This document shows positions 36,984-45,188 of a stretch of DNA of 64,000 nucleotides, piece after piece. The translations under genes and the position numbers were made by a program. Under the pieces are notes generated by a model that was not told where the DNA came from, did no database searches, and was given only the letters and a program-made list of their open reading frames with translations. The DNA comes from Phycisphaerae bacterium (lineage in GTDB: Bacteria; Planctomycetota; Phycisphaerae; UBA1845). Within the stretch, counting starts at the first letter, position 1, and each line of letters opens with the position of its first letter. Where the stretch lies: positions 54,547-118,546 of the forward strand of contig JAJDDT010000084.1 in NCBI GenBank assembly GCA_029260165.1, written 5' to 3'.

Positions 36984-38042
36984 ATGCACAACAGACACGA
37001 CACCTTGCGAACACCCACCCAACGATCGATTCTCGCGTTGGCGATTTGCTGCACCACCATCGTCGGTTGCCAATCGACACCCAACCCGGTTTTTACGTTC
37101 GCGCCGCAAAAAAGCGACGTCATCGTGGCTGACTGGAATTTCGACGGACACAAGGGCGTCCACATGGTCAGCGACAATTACGACATCTTCACAACCAGTC
37201 TGGATCAGGGTCTGCAATCCTATCTTCCCGAATTCCTGGAAACCACGCTGGAATTCTACAAATCAATCATAACATCGCCATCCGACACAAACGCCCCATC
37301 CGAGCGCATGAAAACCTATCTGTTCGACGATCGCGAGCAATGGGAAACCTTTACCCGCCGGCAATCTCCCGGTGAATTCCAGCTCCTGCGAAAAATTTCG
37401 CACGGCGGTTACTCCAAAGGAGCCGACAGCGTCGCGTACGACATTGGCAGATCAACAACGCTAAGCCTGCTCGCACACGAGGGCATGCACCAATACCTCG
37501 CAACACGGTTCGACGCAAAAATCCCCGCGTGGATCAACGAAGGGTTGGCCTCCTATTGCGAATGCGTCGAATTCGCCGACGACAAACCACGATTCACGCC
37601 CGGTCGCAACACCTTCCGCATCAACCATTTGCGCTCCGCCGTTAAACACGGTCCAACCTACACCATGACCGAACTATTGAGCACCAACGCGGGCGCGGTG
37701 ATCGACGGTGATGACGGGAACCGGACCACAAGTTATTACGCGCATGTGTGGGCATTGGTCCTGTATCTGCGGCATGGCGAGAATGGAAAAAATGCGGCGT
37801 CATTTCAATCGCTTCTCGACGGTATCGCCGATGGTACGTTCCGCATCCGGATGCAATCCGCCAAGGTCGCGTCGAAGGAACCATCAGCCGTTTCCAACGG
37901 CGAAGCCGCGTTCCGTGCCTACATCACAACCGACCTCTCCGACTTTGAAATCGGATTCAAGGAATTCGTCTACAACCTGTGCTATCCCCGCGATCCGGTC
38001 CGTATTGACATTGGCTGGGAAGATCGGTTACTGCTGGAATAA
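36984..38042 (+). CDS. Lipoprotein zinc metallopeptidase, gluzincin-like (HEGMH)
   Basis: A 352-residue lipoprotein with lipobox IVG-C29 after a hydrophobic signal. The zinc motif HEGMH is at 165-169 ('LLAHEGMHQYL') and the third ligand is likely Glu186 in 'PAWINEGLASYCE'. This matches the peptidase-MA/DUF1570-like gluzincin pattern common in planctomycetes. The N-terminal domain (30-155) carries 'MKTYLFDDREQWETF', also usual in that group. The substrate is unknown. It is divergent from the lipoprotein subtilase, suggesting joint control of two surface proteases (inference), and converges on queA. Confidence 0.85.
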   Translation: MHNRHDTLRTPTQRSILALAICCTTIVGCQSTPNPVFTFAPQKSDVIVADWNFDGHKGVHMVSDNYDIFTTSLDQGLQSYLPEFLETTLEFYKSIITSPSDTNAPSERMKTYLFDDREQWETFTRRQSPGEFQLLRKISHGGYSKGADSVAYDIGRSTTLSLLAHEGMHQYLATRFDAKIPAWINEGLASYCECVEFADDKPRFTPGRNTFRINHLRSAVKHGPTYTMTELLSTNAGAVIDGDDGNRTTSYYAHVWALVLYLRHGENGKNAASFQSLLDGIADGTFRIRMQSAKVASKEPSAVSNGEAAFRAYITTDLSDFEIGFKEFVYNLCYPRDPVRIDIGWEDRLLLE

Positions 38043-38059
38043 TTCGCCAACACCCCCCG

Positions 38060-39133
38060 CTACGCAAGGAACATTGCGTCTCCGTAGCTGAAAAAACGGT
38101 ATTTTTCCGCAACAGCATGGTCGTAAACGCGACGTGTCAGGTCAATCCCCGCAAACGCCATCACGAGCGCAAGGAGCGTGCTGCGCGGAAGGTGGAAGTT
38201 GGTGATCAACGCATCGACCACGTTGAACCGGTATGGCGGGGTAATGAAGAGATCGGTCGTCCCCGTCGTGTCGCCGGTTTTGCCCCACGTTTCCAGCGTG
38301 CGAACCGACGTCGTTCCGACGGCCACCACCCGTCCGCCGTTTTGCCGGGTTTCCGCGATTCGCGTCGCCGTCTCGTCGGGAATGTGAAACCACTCAAAAT
38401 GCATTTTATGATCTGAAAGCCGTTCCGCCTTGATCGGCGCAAACGTTCCAATCCCGACGTGCAACGTCACAAACGCACGACCAACGCCGCGCTCGGCGAG
38501 CTGATCGAGCAGATCGGTTGTGAAATGCAACCCCGCCGTCGGAGCCGCGACCGCGCCGGGCTTGTCGGCGAAGACGGTTTGATATCGCTGCCGGTCTTCA
38601 GACTCGGTATTATCGGTCCTGTCTTTTCGGTGAATATAGGGAGGCAGCGGCGTTTTCCCGACGCGATTCAATACCGTCGGTGTGTCGTCGTCTGACGACA
38701 AATTGGCTGTCCATCGCCCCTTGCCGTCGTAGCTTGACAATCGGATCGCGTCGCGCGACGTGCCGACGTCGTCGATTCCGTCGCCAAGCGACAATATTTC
38801 GCCCGTTTTGAGACGTTTCGAGCCGGTCAGCAGCAACTGCCAAACCCCGGATTCGGTTTCAGCCACAAACAGACCCGAAACGCGCCCGCCGGTGGCACGG
38901 CGTGCGTTTATTTTTGCAGGCACCACTTTTGTGTCGTTCAGAACGAGCAGATCCCCTGGTTTCAGCTCGTTCAGAATCGCCGGAAAATGTTCATCCCGAA
39001 TGGACTGCGTTGCGCGATCGACCACGAGCAGTTTCGACTGATCGCGATCGGGAAGCGGATGTTGCGCGATCAATTCCTCAGGCAAATCGTAATCGAGCGT
39101 ATCGATTGAAAATATTTCAGGTTGGTCGGGCAC
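38060..39133 (-). CDS. queA: S-adenosylmethionine:tRNA ribosyltransferase-isomerase
   Basis: A 357-residue QueA, which moves the ribosyl part of SAM to 7-aminomethyl-deazaguanine in tRNA to make epoxyqueuosine. Family motifs are 'LDYDLPEELIAQHPL', 'LLVLNDTKVVPAKI', 'GKTPLPPYIHR', 'RYQTVFADKPGAVAAPTAGL' followed by HFT, and 'NFHLPRSTLLALVMAFAG'. The length is normal. No ATG fits; the GTG at 39133 (read as Met-Pro-Asp-Gln) starts about 10 residues before the conserved N-terminus and is chosen over a longer frame to 39343. No other queuosine gene is adjacent. Confidence 0.95.
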   Translation of the reverse strand: MPDQPEIFSIDTLDYDLPEELIAQHPLPDRDQSKLLVVDRATQSIRDEHFPAILNELKPGDLLVLNDTKVVPAKINARRATGGRVSGLFVAETESGVWQLLLTGSKRLKTGEILSLGDGIDDVGTSRDAIRLSSYDGKGRWTANLSSDDDTPTVLNRVGKTPLPPYIHRKDRTDNTESEDRQRYQTVFADKPGAVAAPTAGLHFTTDLLDQLAERGVGRAFVTLHVGIGTFAPIKAERLSDHKMHFEWFHIPDETATRIAETRQNGGRVVAVGTTSVRTLETWGKTGDTTGTTDLFITPPYRFNVVDALITNFHLPRSTLLALVMAFAGIDLTRRVYDHAVAEKYRFFSYGDAMFLA

Positions 39134-39344
39134 GCGTGTTGATTCCCTGTGATGTTGATCTGACGCAACACCTGTTGAAATTTGGCAACGAAGGTCCGAT
39201 AGCCGACGACCGGCGTGGAATATCGTAGCAGCCCATAACTGCGGATCAATCAACAGATTGGAGTGAAAATCGAGTGCGGTGATTGCGTGGCATGATTCGT
39301 GCAGTTTTCGGTCCTGCGGAGGCGTTGGGGAAGGAGGTTGCATT

Positions 39345-39710
39345 TTGAGAATCCGCGCGGTTGTTTCCGGTAGTCTGTTGCTTGAACGTCAGATTCGATT
39401 TATCCGGTCGTTGCGGTCGGGGCGTGTTGGGACGGCGCGATCGTTGCTGGTCGATCGCCTTCGTGCACATAAACCACGCAGGACAACAACGTCCGAAAAA
39501 CCCCATGCGCAGGACGTCGTCGCCGATCAACCCTGCCCGCAACAATGCCCGAATTCCGCCGACAAGCCATTTGGTGTTGAACCGCCGCCCCCTGCGGACC
39601 GTGAATGGCCTTCGGATTTAGAGCCGGTCAAAAAAGAGGTTCGGGTTGAATCGAAGGGGTCTGCGCGCGTATCATTGGGTGTGGGGCAAATCATCGACTT
39701 TTGGTGGTGA
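39345..39710 (+). CDS. Possible small basic protein with TTG start (unrecognised)
   Basis: A 121-residue frame starting at a TTG with a near-perfect Shine-Dalgarno AAGGAGG 7 bases upstream (39331-39337). It has a basic, helical N-terminal third ('LLLERQIRFIRSLRSGR') and a Pro-rich middle with four consecutive Pro. No family is recognised. Apart from this frame, the 632 bases between queA and the next firm gene hold nothing I can support. The ribosome-binding site is the main argument; the composition is not decisive. Confidence 0.38.
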   Translation: MRIRAVVSGSLLLERQIRFIRSLRSGRVGTARSLLVDRLRAHKPRRTTTSEKPHAQDVVADQPCPQQCPNSADKPFGVEPPPPADREWPSDLEPVKKEVRVESKGSARVSLGVGQIIDFWW

Positions 39711-39765
39711 CACTTTCCGTTGGGTGAGACAAGAGGCGTGGCCGACGCTTTGGAGGAGCATTTTG

Positions 39766-39966
39766 ATGTGGTGTCAGAATCGCACACAAATCGACGAGTT
39801 GGCTGCCGAGATCGCATTGTACGACCGCGCGGGTCTTATCCATCGGATCCTGCATTTTTCGTCGCGAACAAGCCTGGATTTCACCAACACCTATCTTGAC
39901 GAATTGCCCACCGACCGGCTGCGGCACATTCTGATGTGCGCGATGTCCTACCTGCCACCGAAGTAG
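39766..39966 (+). CDS. Small conserved-looking hypothetical protein
   Basis: A 66-residue soluble protein: an N-terminal helical 'QIDELAAEIALYDRAGLIHR', then 'ILHFSSRTSLDFTNTYLDEL' and a C-terminal 'RLRHILMCAMSYLPPK'. No family name is known to me. The ATG at 39766 has GGAGGAG 7 bases upstream; the frame extends further 5' but with unlikely text. It lies 50 bases ahead of the acyltransferase gene on the same strand and could share its transcript. Confidence 0.55.
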   Translation: MWCQNRTQIDELAAEIALYDRAGLIHRILHFSSRTSLDFTNTYLDELPTDRLRHILMCAMSYLPPK

Positions 39967-40016
39967 GGTTTGCGATGGTAGCACGACGGTTCACCCTGAA
40001 CTAGAATCCGTGCGTT

Positions 40017-40979
40017 ATGAAGAATCGCACGGGGGTTGGTCCCTTTCTCGAATATCTTCTGATTCGGTCGGTCGCCTTTTTTTTTCAATTGTTTCCGATC
40101 GAGGTGAACCTGCGCACAGCACGTTGGCTTGGGGATTTGTGGTGGTTTGCAGATCGTCGCCACCGGGACCGCACGAAAGAGCACATCAAATTAGCGTTTG
40201 GGGATGAATTCGATGACGCACAGGTGACCGATATCGGGCGAAAGTGTTTTCGCCACTGGACCATGTATGCGGTCGAGTTCATGTGCGCGCTTCGTCTCAT
40301 TAACGAGTGGAATATTGCGCGTTATGTGAACCCGATCGGTCTGAAACACACCTTTGACCTGCTGCTCGACAAGCGCGGGGTGATTTTGCTGACGGGTCAT
40401 TACGGGAATTTCGAGTTGAGCGGATACCTGCTCGCGACGGTCGGTTTTGAGACGGTGGCGGTGATGCGTCCGCTGGACAACGTCTATTTGAACAACTTTG
40501 TGACGCGAACGCGTGGGCGACAGGGGTTGCGGTTGCTGGGTAAGGCTGGTGTCAGTTCGGAGGCGGAGGGGATTCTGCATCGGGGCGGTGCGATCGGGTT
40601 TGTGGCGGATCAGGACGCGGGACGTAAGGGGGTGTTTGTCGATTTTTTCGGCAGGCCTGCGTCGACGTACAAGTCGATTGGGCTGCTTGCGATGTCCTGT
40701 GACTCCCCGATTGTGGTGGGTGCGGCACGTCGCGTGGGGGATCGATTCTACTATGATGTGTTGGTGGAACGGGTCATCATGCCGGAGGAATGGACGGACA
40801 GGGACGATCCACTGCAGTGGATCACGCAGGAATACAGTTCTGCGCTGGAGTCGCTGATACGCCGTGCTCCGGAGCAGTACCTCTGGCTTCACAGACGGTG
40901 GAAGAGCGTGCCGGGTGCCCGTCGGACGTCAGGGCGTCGTAAAGAGCGGAACGTTGACGCTCCGACGCCAGCGGCCTAG
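40017..40979 (+). CDS. LpxL/HtrB-like lipid acyltransferase
   Basis: A 320-residue membrane-associated acyltransferase of the lipid A lauroyl/myristoyl transferase family. The catalytic H-x4-E motif is HYGNFE at 128-133, preceded by 'GVILLTGHYGN'. The downstream 'GAIGFVADQDAGRKGVFVDF' followed by FGRPAST is the family's 'dqD....GvFV.FFG..a.t' block. 'YLWLHRRWKS' near the C-terminus corresponds to the 'W.hrR.k' signature. The N-terminus has a hydrophobic segment (about 12-30). It may add acyl chains to lipid A or another lipid. TAGAAT ends 9 bases before the ATG, suggesting a very short leader if it is a -10 box. Confidence 0.9.
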   Translation: MKNRTGVGPFLEYLLIRSVAFFFQLFPIEVNLRTARWLGDLWWFADRRHRDRTKEHIKLAFGDEFDDAQVTDIGRKCFRHWTMYAVEFMCALRLINEWNIARYVNPIGLKHTFDLLLDKRGVILLTGHYGNFELSGYLLATVGFETVAVMRPLDNVYLNNFVTRTRGRQGLRLLGKAGVSSEAEGILHRGGAIGFVADQDAGRKGVFVDFFGRPASTYKSIGLLAMSCDSPIVVGAARRVGDRFYYDVLVERVIMPEEWTDRDDPLQWITQEYSSALESLIRRAPEQYLWLHRRWKSVPGARRTSGRRKERNVDAPTPAA

Positions 40980-41052
40980 ACTCCTGCCGGACGGGATTTT
41001 TCTCTACTTGTGGACGTTTGTGACATCGTTGTTGACGTTGTAAGGAGCAGTC

Positions 41053-41385
41053 ATGGCTGGCGCTGATACACTTGAGTTTACGGATGGCAATTTCGAGGAG
41101 GAGGTACTCAAATCGGAGGTGCCGGTCCTTGTTGATTTCTGGGCGGAGTGGTGTGGGCCTTGTAAAGCACTGACTCCGATCATTGACGAGCTTGCGACCG
41201 AATACGCCGGTAAGGCGAAGGTCGGCAAGGTTGATACGGATGCGAACCGCGATGTTTCGATGAAATACTCGGTGAGTGCGATTCCGACGGTTTTGCTGAT
41301 TTCGGCGGGTGAGGTGAAGGAAAAATTTGTGGGGCTTCGAAGCAAGTCGGAGTTGGCGGCTGCTTTGGACGGCGCTTCGGGTTAG
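41053..41385 (+). CDS. trxA: Thioredoxin
   Basis: A 110-residue thioredoxin with the standard fold and active site WCGPCK in 'VLVDFWAEWCGPCKALTPII', the buried Asp (DFW), and the cis-Pro loop 'AIPTVLLISAGEV'. It is reduced by TrxB (encoded at 33.4-34.4 kb). An AAGGAGC site precedes the ATG. Two palindromic units lie in the 157 bases between it and the next gene, which is on the same strand. Confidence 0.97.
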   Translation: MAGADTLEFTDGNFEEEVLKSEVPVLVDFWAEWCGPCKALTPIIDELATEYAGKAKVGKVDTDANRDVSMKYSVSAIPTVLLISAGEVKEKFVGLRSKSELAAALDGASG

Positions 41386-41440
41386 AATGGTTTCGGGTTG
41401 GACGCGGCGTGATTGGCTCGCCGGGGTGCTCTGGTTTTCC

Positions 41441-41494
41441 CGTCACCCACAAGGGGTGACGCTACATTGTATTCGTCACCCACGGAGCGTGACG
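41441..41494. repeat. Pair of REP-like palindromes
   Basis: Unit 1 (41441-41461) is a perfect 8-bp stem CGTCACCC/GGGTGACG with a 5-base loop ACAAG. Unit 2 (41474-41494) has the same outer arms, CGTCAC and GTGACG, with one inner mismatch. Both are followed by CT, and they start 33 bases apart. They look like dispersed REP-type elements rather than a terminator, since no T-run follows. They could also stabilise the trxA mRNA end. Confidence 0.7.
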
Positions 41495-41560
41495 CTGTTG
41501 CGGAGTTGAAAGCGGGCGGGTCGATCAAGGCACCGAAGCTGGTTGACCGATGTGACGTTT

Positions 41561-42820
41561 ATGGTTTCAGTCAGGGTATTATCGAACAGTGACGATGCGG
41601 GCGGTGGGTGCGGTTCGTGCGAATCGAACGGCGGGTCTGAGAGCAAGTGTGGTAACGGGCTTGAGAAAGTGTACCACTCGACGGCGGTTCGCTATGGGTA
41701 CATGAAATACATCGGGGAGTTCTCGTACGCAGATGGGATGAAATTCACCTGCGGTGCGAAGGTGGTTGTTCAGACCAACCGCGGTGTCGAGATTGGCGAA
41801 CTGGTGTCGGTGAGTTGTACCGGTTGCGACAAGCACGTTTCGCGTGATCAGATCAAAAATTACATCAAGGCCAGCGGTGAGGATGCCTACCGACTGGACC
41901 ATGGTCGGGTTCTCCGCGAGGCGACACCTGACGATCTGGTGGACAATGACCATCTTCAGCAGCAGGCGCAGCACATGAAGCAGATCGCGCAGAAGCGCGC
42001 TGACGAGCATGGGTTGGGTATCAGGATTATCGATATTGAGTATCTTTTCGGGGGTGAGCGGATCGTGATTTTTTTCACGTCCGAGGGTCGCGTCGATTTT
42101 CGGGAACTGGTGAAAAATCTTTCGGGGGAGCTTCAAACACGGATCAAGATGCATCAGGTTGGTGCGCGGGACGAGGCGAGGCTTCTTGCGGATTTTGAGA
42201 CCTGCGGTCGCGAGGTGTGCTGCAAGGTGTTTCTTAAATCGCTCAAGCCGATCACCATGCGGATGGCCAAGTTGCAGCGTGCCACGCTCGACCCGACTAA
42301 GGTTTCCGGGCGATGCGGTCGGTTGAAATGTTGCCTGCGTTATGAGCACGACAGTTACGAGGAGCTTGATGCGCGATTGCCGAAAAAAGGTGAGCGTATC
42401 AAGACATCACACGGATATGGGACGGTCATTGATCGGCAGATTCTGACGCAGTTGGTGTCGATTTCGCAGGCAGACGGTAGCGGTGTCGTGACGTCGGTGA
42501 TCGAGGACGTTGAAGAGCGGAAACTCGATAATTTTCCGCCCGAGGCGCTCGCACCGCCGCAACCGGAGAAGCGTGAGGAAAAGCGCAGGCCGTCGGGGCG
42601 ACCCCGGCGATCGACGGGACCGCGCAGGTCTGACGGCGAGCGAAAGAAGTCGTCGGCTCAGGGAGTCGACTCGCAAGAGAAACAGAATCCGCCCCGAGCG
42701 GAAGCCGGTGGTGAAGGGGATCAGCCGAAACGCCCGCGTCGGCGACGTGGGCGTCGCAGGCCCAGGTCAGGTGGGGAGGGGCGACCGCCGGAAGGTGGTT
42801 CGCCGGCGAACCCCGGTTAG
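41561..42820 (+). CDS. PSP1-domain protein (RicT/YaaT-like) with basic tail
   Basis: A 419-residue cytoplasmic protein. Residues 35-290 are the PSP1/RicT core: 'VRYGYMKYIGEFSYADGMKF', 'CGAKVVVQTNRGVEIGELV', 'RIIDIEYLFGGERIVIFFTS', 'CGREVCCKVFLKS', 'GRCGRLKCCLRYEHDSYEEL'. The Cys-rich elements fit the Fe-S-related Cys of YaaT. A unique 100-residue C-terminal tail is Arg/Pro/Glu/Gly-rich and ends with RRRRGRRRPRSGG-like text, suggesting RNA or nucleoid binding (inference). RicT homologues act in RNA processing with RicA/RicF, which are not seen here. The ATG at 41561 is preferred over a TTG at 41543. Confidence 0.88.
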   Translation: MVSVRVLSNSDDAGGGCGSCESNGGSESKCGNGLEKVYHSTAVRYGYMKYIGEFSYADGMKFTCGAKVVVQTNRGVEIGELVSVSCTGCDKHVSRDQIKNYIKASGEDAYRLDHGRVLREATPDDLVDNDHLQQQAQHMKQIAQKRADEHGLGIRIIDIEYLFGGERIVIFFTSEGRVDFRELVKNLSGELQTRIKMHQVGARDEARLLADFETCGREVCCKVFLKSLKPITMRMAKLQRATLDPTKVSGRCGRLKCCLRYEHDSYEELDARLPKKGERIKTSHGYGTVIDRQILTQLVSISQADGSGVVTSVIEDVEERKLDNFPPEALAPPQPEKREEKRRPSGRPRRSTGPRRSDGERKKSSAQGVDSQEKQNPPRAEAGGEGDQPKRPRRRRGRRRPRSGGEGRPPEGGSPANPG

Positions 42821-42832
42821 GTGTGGGATTGA

Positions 42833-43360
42833 ATGGGTCATCGATCTGAGACAAGTCTGAATTCCATCGAGCAGGTCGCCAGGATTGTGGGCAGGTATCA
42901 GCCTGCTGCATACGAGTTTGTCCGCGAGGGTCTGGAGCATGCGTCGCGTACGCTTCACGGTCCGATGACCCCGGCGCAATACCTCATCGTTCAGTATATC
43001 TCCAGGGAGCGGATTGAACTGGACGAGGTGCGCGAACGGTTGGCGCGTGGGCAGCTCGATCCGGCCGTCGAGGATGCCATTGAGCAGGCGGGCGGGTTGG
43101 AACGGTTGAACCGCAACGTCAGTGGAGCGGACCTTTGCTGGTCGCTGCGTGATCTGGCTGTTCAGAAGTGGTCCGTCCTGGCATCGCTGGTGCTCAATCG
43201 GTGGGGAATTACGAAGACGGACGATTTCGGGGAGATCGTCTTCGCCCTCGTCGAGCACGGTCATCTTCAGAAGGAGGAACGGGACAGCCGCGACGATTTC
43301 ATGGATGTTTTCGATTTCCGAACCGGTTTTGATGTGACGCTTCCGAAACCGTGTGAATAA
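42833..43360 (+). CDS. Minf_1886 family protein
   Basis: A 175-residue soluble protein of the Minf_1886 family, conserved in Planctomycetes and Verrucomicrobia and of unknown function. Recognisable text includes 'YQPAAYEFVREGLEHASRTL' near the N-terminus and 'LCWSLRDLAVQKWSVLASLV' followed by 'LNRWGITKTDDFGEIVF' in the C-terminal half, then 'DSRDDFMDVFDF'. It starts 12 bases after the PSP1 gene, so the two are probably co-transcribed. It converges on tatA. The family distribution supports the planctomycete origin. Confidence 0.9.
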   Translation: MGHRSETSLNSIEQVARIVGRYQPAAYEFVREGLEHASRTLHGPMTPAQYLIVQYISRERIELDEVRERLARGQLDPAVEDAIEQAGGLERLNRNVSGADLCWSLRDLAVQKWSVLASLVLNRWGITKTDDFGEIVFALVEHGHLQKEERDSRDDFMDVFDFRTGFDVTLPKPCE

Positions 43361-43372
43361 CGGACCGGGAAA

Positions 43373-43615
43373 TCACGATTTGGTGTCGTTATCGTCGTTT
43401 TTTGGCAGGACGTGGGGTTTGGTCTCGGTATCGGCGTCGTCGATCTGACCCTTGACGTCGTGCAGGCCCTTTTTGAATTCGACGATGCTCTGGCCGAACG
43501 CGCGGGCGATTCCGGGAAGACGTCTTCCGCCGAAGAGCAACAGCGCTGCCCCGGCGATAATGATCCATTCAAATCCGCCGGGCAAACCGAAAATTGCTAG
43601 TGTCGTATGGTGCAT
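43373..43615 (-). CDS. tatA: Twin-arginine translocase subunit TatA
   Basis: An 80-residue TatA/TatB-type protein. A short N-terminus, a hydrophobic span ('FEWIIIAGAALLLFGGRRLP', starting around residue 15), the FGGRRLP hinge, an amphipathic helix ('GIARAFGQSIVEFKKGLHDV') and an acidic tail are all present. The FG-x-x-x-LP element is diagnostic. No tatB or tatC is adjacent. The ATG at 43615 fits the small TatA size; a longer reading to 43693 lacks support. It is downstream of coaD on the same strand. Confidence 0.93.
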   Translation of the reverse strand: MHHTTLAIFGLPGGFEWIIIAGAALLLFGGRRLPGIARAFGQSIVEFKKGLHDVKGQIDDADTETKPHVLPKNDDNDTKS

Positions 43616-43703
43616 CCGCGTGCTCCGAAGCCAGGTTGCCTTTGGGGAATTATCGACCCGCGGGATGATACCTTCGCAACCAAAATCGGTCAAAAAAATT
43701 CAA

Positions 43704-44210
43704 TTATTTCCGGCAGAGCTGATTCTTCAGGCGGGAGAGGACACCCGGTGGGACCAGGTCCGCCAACCGGTGGATCTCGCCACCGCCCAATTCCACGATC
43801 TGCTTGATGAGGGTACTGGACGTCAGGGCGTTTCGATCGCTGGCCATCAGCACCACGGTTTCGACGTCGCCGACCATCATGTTGGCGTTGGCGAAGTTGA
43901 GTTCGTCGCGAAGATCGTGTGAGTCGCGAATACCGCGAACGATGATGCCTGCGCCGACTTCGTGGGCGAATTTCATGGTCAGACCCTCGTAGGCACGGAC
44001 CGTGACGTTTTCCACTTCCCGTGTGATCTCGCGCATCATTTCCACGCGTTCGTCGGTCGGGAACATTTCGTGTTTTTCGGGGTTTTTTCCGACGCCGACC
44101 ACGAGCTTGCCGAACAGGCGGGCGGACCGCTGGATAATGTCCAGATGGCCAAAGGTGGCGGGGTCGAATGTGCCAGGGAAAACGGCGATGCCGGGTCGCA
44201 TATCTGTCAT
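43704..44210 (-). CDS. coaD: Phosphopantetheine adenylyltransferase
   Basis: A 168-residue CoaD that adenylylates 4'-phosphopantetheine in coenzyme A synthesis. The nucleotidyltransferase motif T-x-x-H-like 'FPGTFDPATFGHLDII' and the C-terminal 'SSTLIKQI' (family 'iSST.vRe') flank 'GIIVRGIRDSHDLRDELNFA'. The length is normal and the motifs are intact. It lies 88 bases upstream of tatA on the same strand. Confidence 0.97.
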   Translation of the reverse strand: MTDMRPGIAVFPGTFDPATFGHLDIIQRSARLFGKLVVGVGKNPEKHEMFPTDERVEMMREITREVENVTVRAYEGLTMKFAHEVGAGIIVRGIRDSHDLRDELNFANANMMVGDVETVVLMASDRNALTSSTLIKQIVELGGGEIHRLADLVPPGVLSRLKNQLCRK

Positions 44211-44369
44211 GCCGGTCCTCGATTCATGGTCGCACTTCGCGACGGGGCATTGTGGACCGGGATGACTGAATGAGCAACACGGGCAGTCAAACGCGAATCC
44301 GGGAAAATCGAGTCTGACTCGCCCGACGAATCAGATCGCAATCATTCGGACTTGTTAAACCAGCGACGA

Positions 44370-45041
44370 CTATTCCATCGCCAACGTGACCGGAGCCGTT
44401 GAATCATCCCGGTCGTTCCGAACGTTGACGTTGGCTGCTTTCCGGGTTGGCTTCCAGACGCGGACGTCGGTGATTTCGACATCGACGGAAAGATTCGACC
44501 GCTCGGATTTTGTGGCGATCCAGAACGAGTCGGCGGAGAAGACACGTTTCGCGTCAGGGAGCAGTGGACCACGCCAATCGCGATCGCCCGCGATGGGTGA
44601 GGCTGCCCATTCGTTGAAATCGGCGATTGGGTTGCCGTGTTCGTTCAGGACCACGACACGCATTGAGAGCATTGAGACGACCTCGGGCCCGGTGTTTCTG
44701 ACCTCGATGATCGGGCATCGTCCGCGACGACCTGATCCGAATTCGGGCATGGTCGCGGTGACTTGAATGTGGTCGGCGTACTCGGGTCGCCGTTCGTCGG
44801 AAAGTACGTCGCCCACGATCGGCGGCAAGGCGGCAATTAGTTCGGGCATATCGCCGACAAGATTGCGTGCGAATTGCATGAGGTTATCGGACTTTCGGTC
44901 AGCGATGTTCAGGCCGTAGAAACCAATTCCTGCTGTACAAATAACGCCGACGACAACAATCGCGGAAACACCTGCGACGAGGGTACTGAAAAACCCGCGA
45001 GCCGGTTTGATTGATTCCCGTTCTCCCTGATTCCGAAACAT
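44370..45041 (-). CDS. Single-span membrane protein of unknown function
   Basis: A 223-residue protein with a short charged N-terminus, one membrane span at about 20-45 ('TLVAGVSAIVVVGVICTAGI'), and a beta-rich outer part holding 'CPIIEVRNTGPEVVSMLSMR' and 'VVVLNEHGNPI', suggestive of an FxLYD/Ig-like extracytoplasmic fold. No named family is recognised. The gaps on both sides are about 150 bases, so it may have its own transcript. The frame, the length and a clean membrane span make it a firm gene call. Confidence 0.8.
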   Translation of the reverse strand: MFRNQGERESIKPARGFFSTLVAGVSAIVVVGVICTAGIGFYGLNIADRKSDNLMQFARNLVGDMPELIAALPPIVGDVLSDERRPEYADHIQVTATMPEFGSGRRGRCPIIEVRNTGPEVVSMLSMRVVVLNEHGNPIADFNEWAASPIAGDRDWRGPLLPDAKRVFSADSFWIATKSERSNLSVDVEITDVRVWKPTRKAANVNVRNDRDDSTAPVTLAME

Positions 45042-45188
45042 GATCGCATCTCCTTACCCCTGTAAACGGGGACCAAAGGTTTTGGACTTAACACCCTGAA
45101 ATTCGGGGCAGGAGTGGAAATATTTTCGGGAAATCCGCATTCTGATCGGATTCGGGATTGATCGCCTAACTCCGTTTCAGCACTGACG

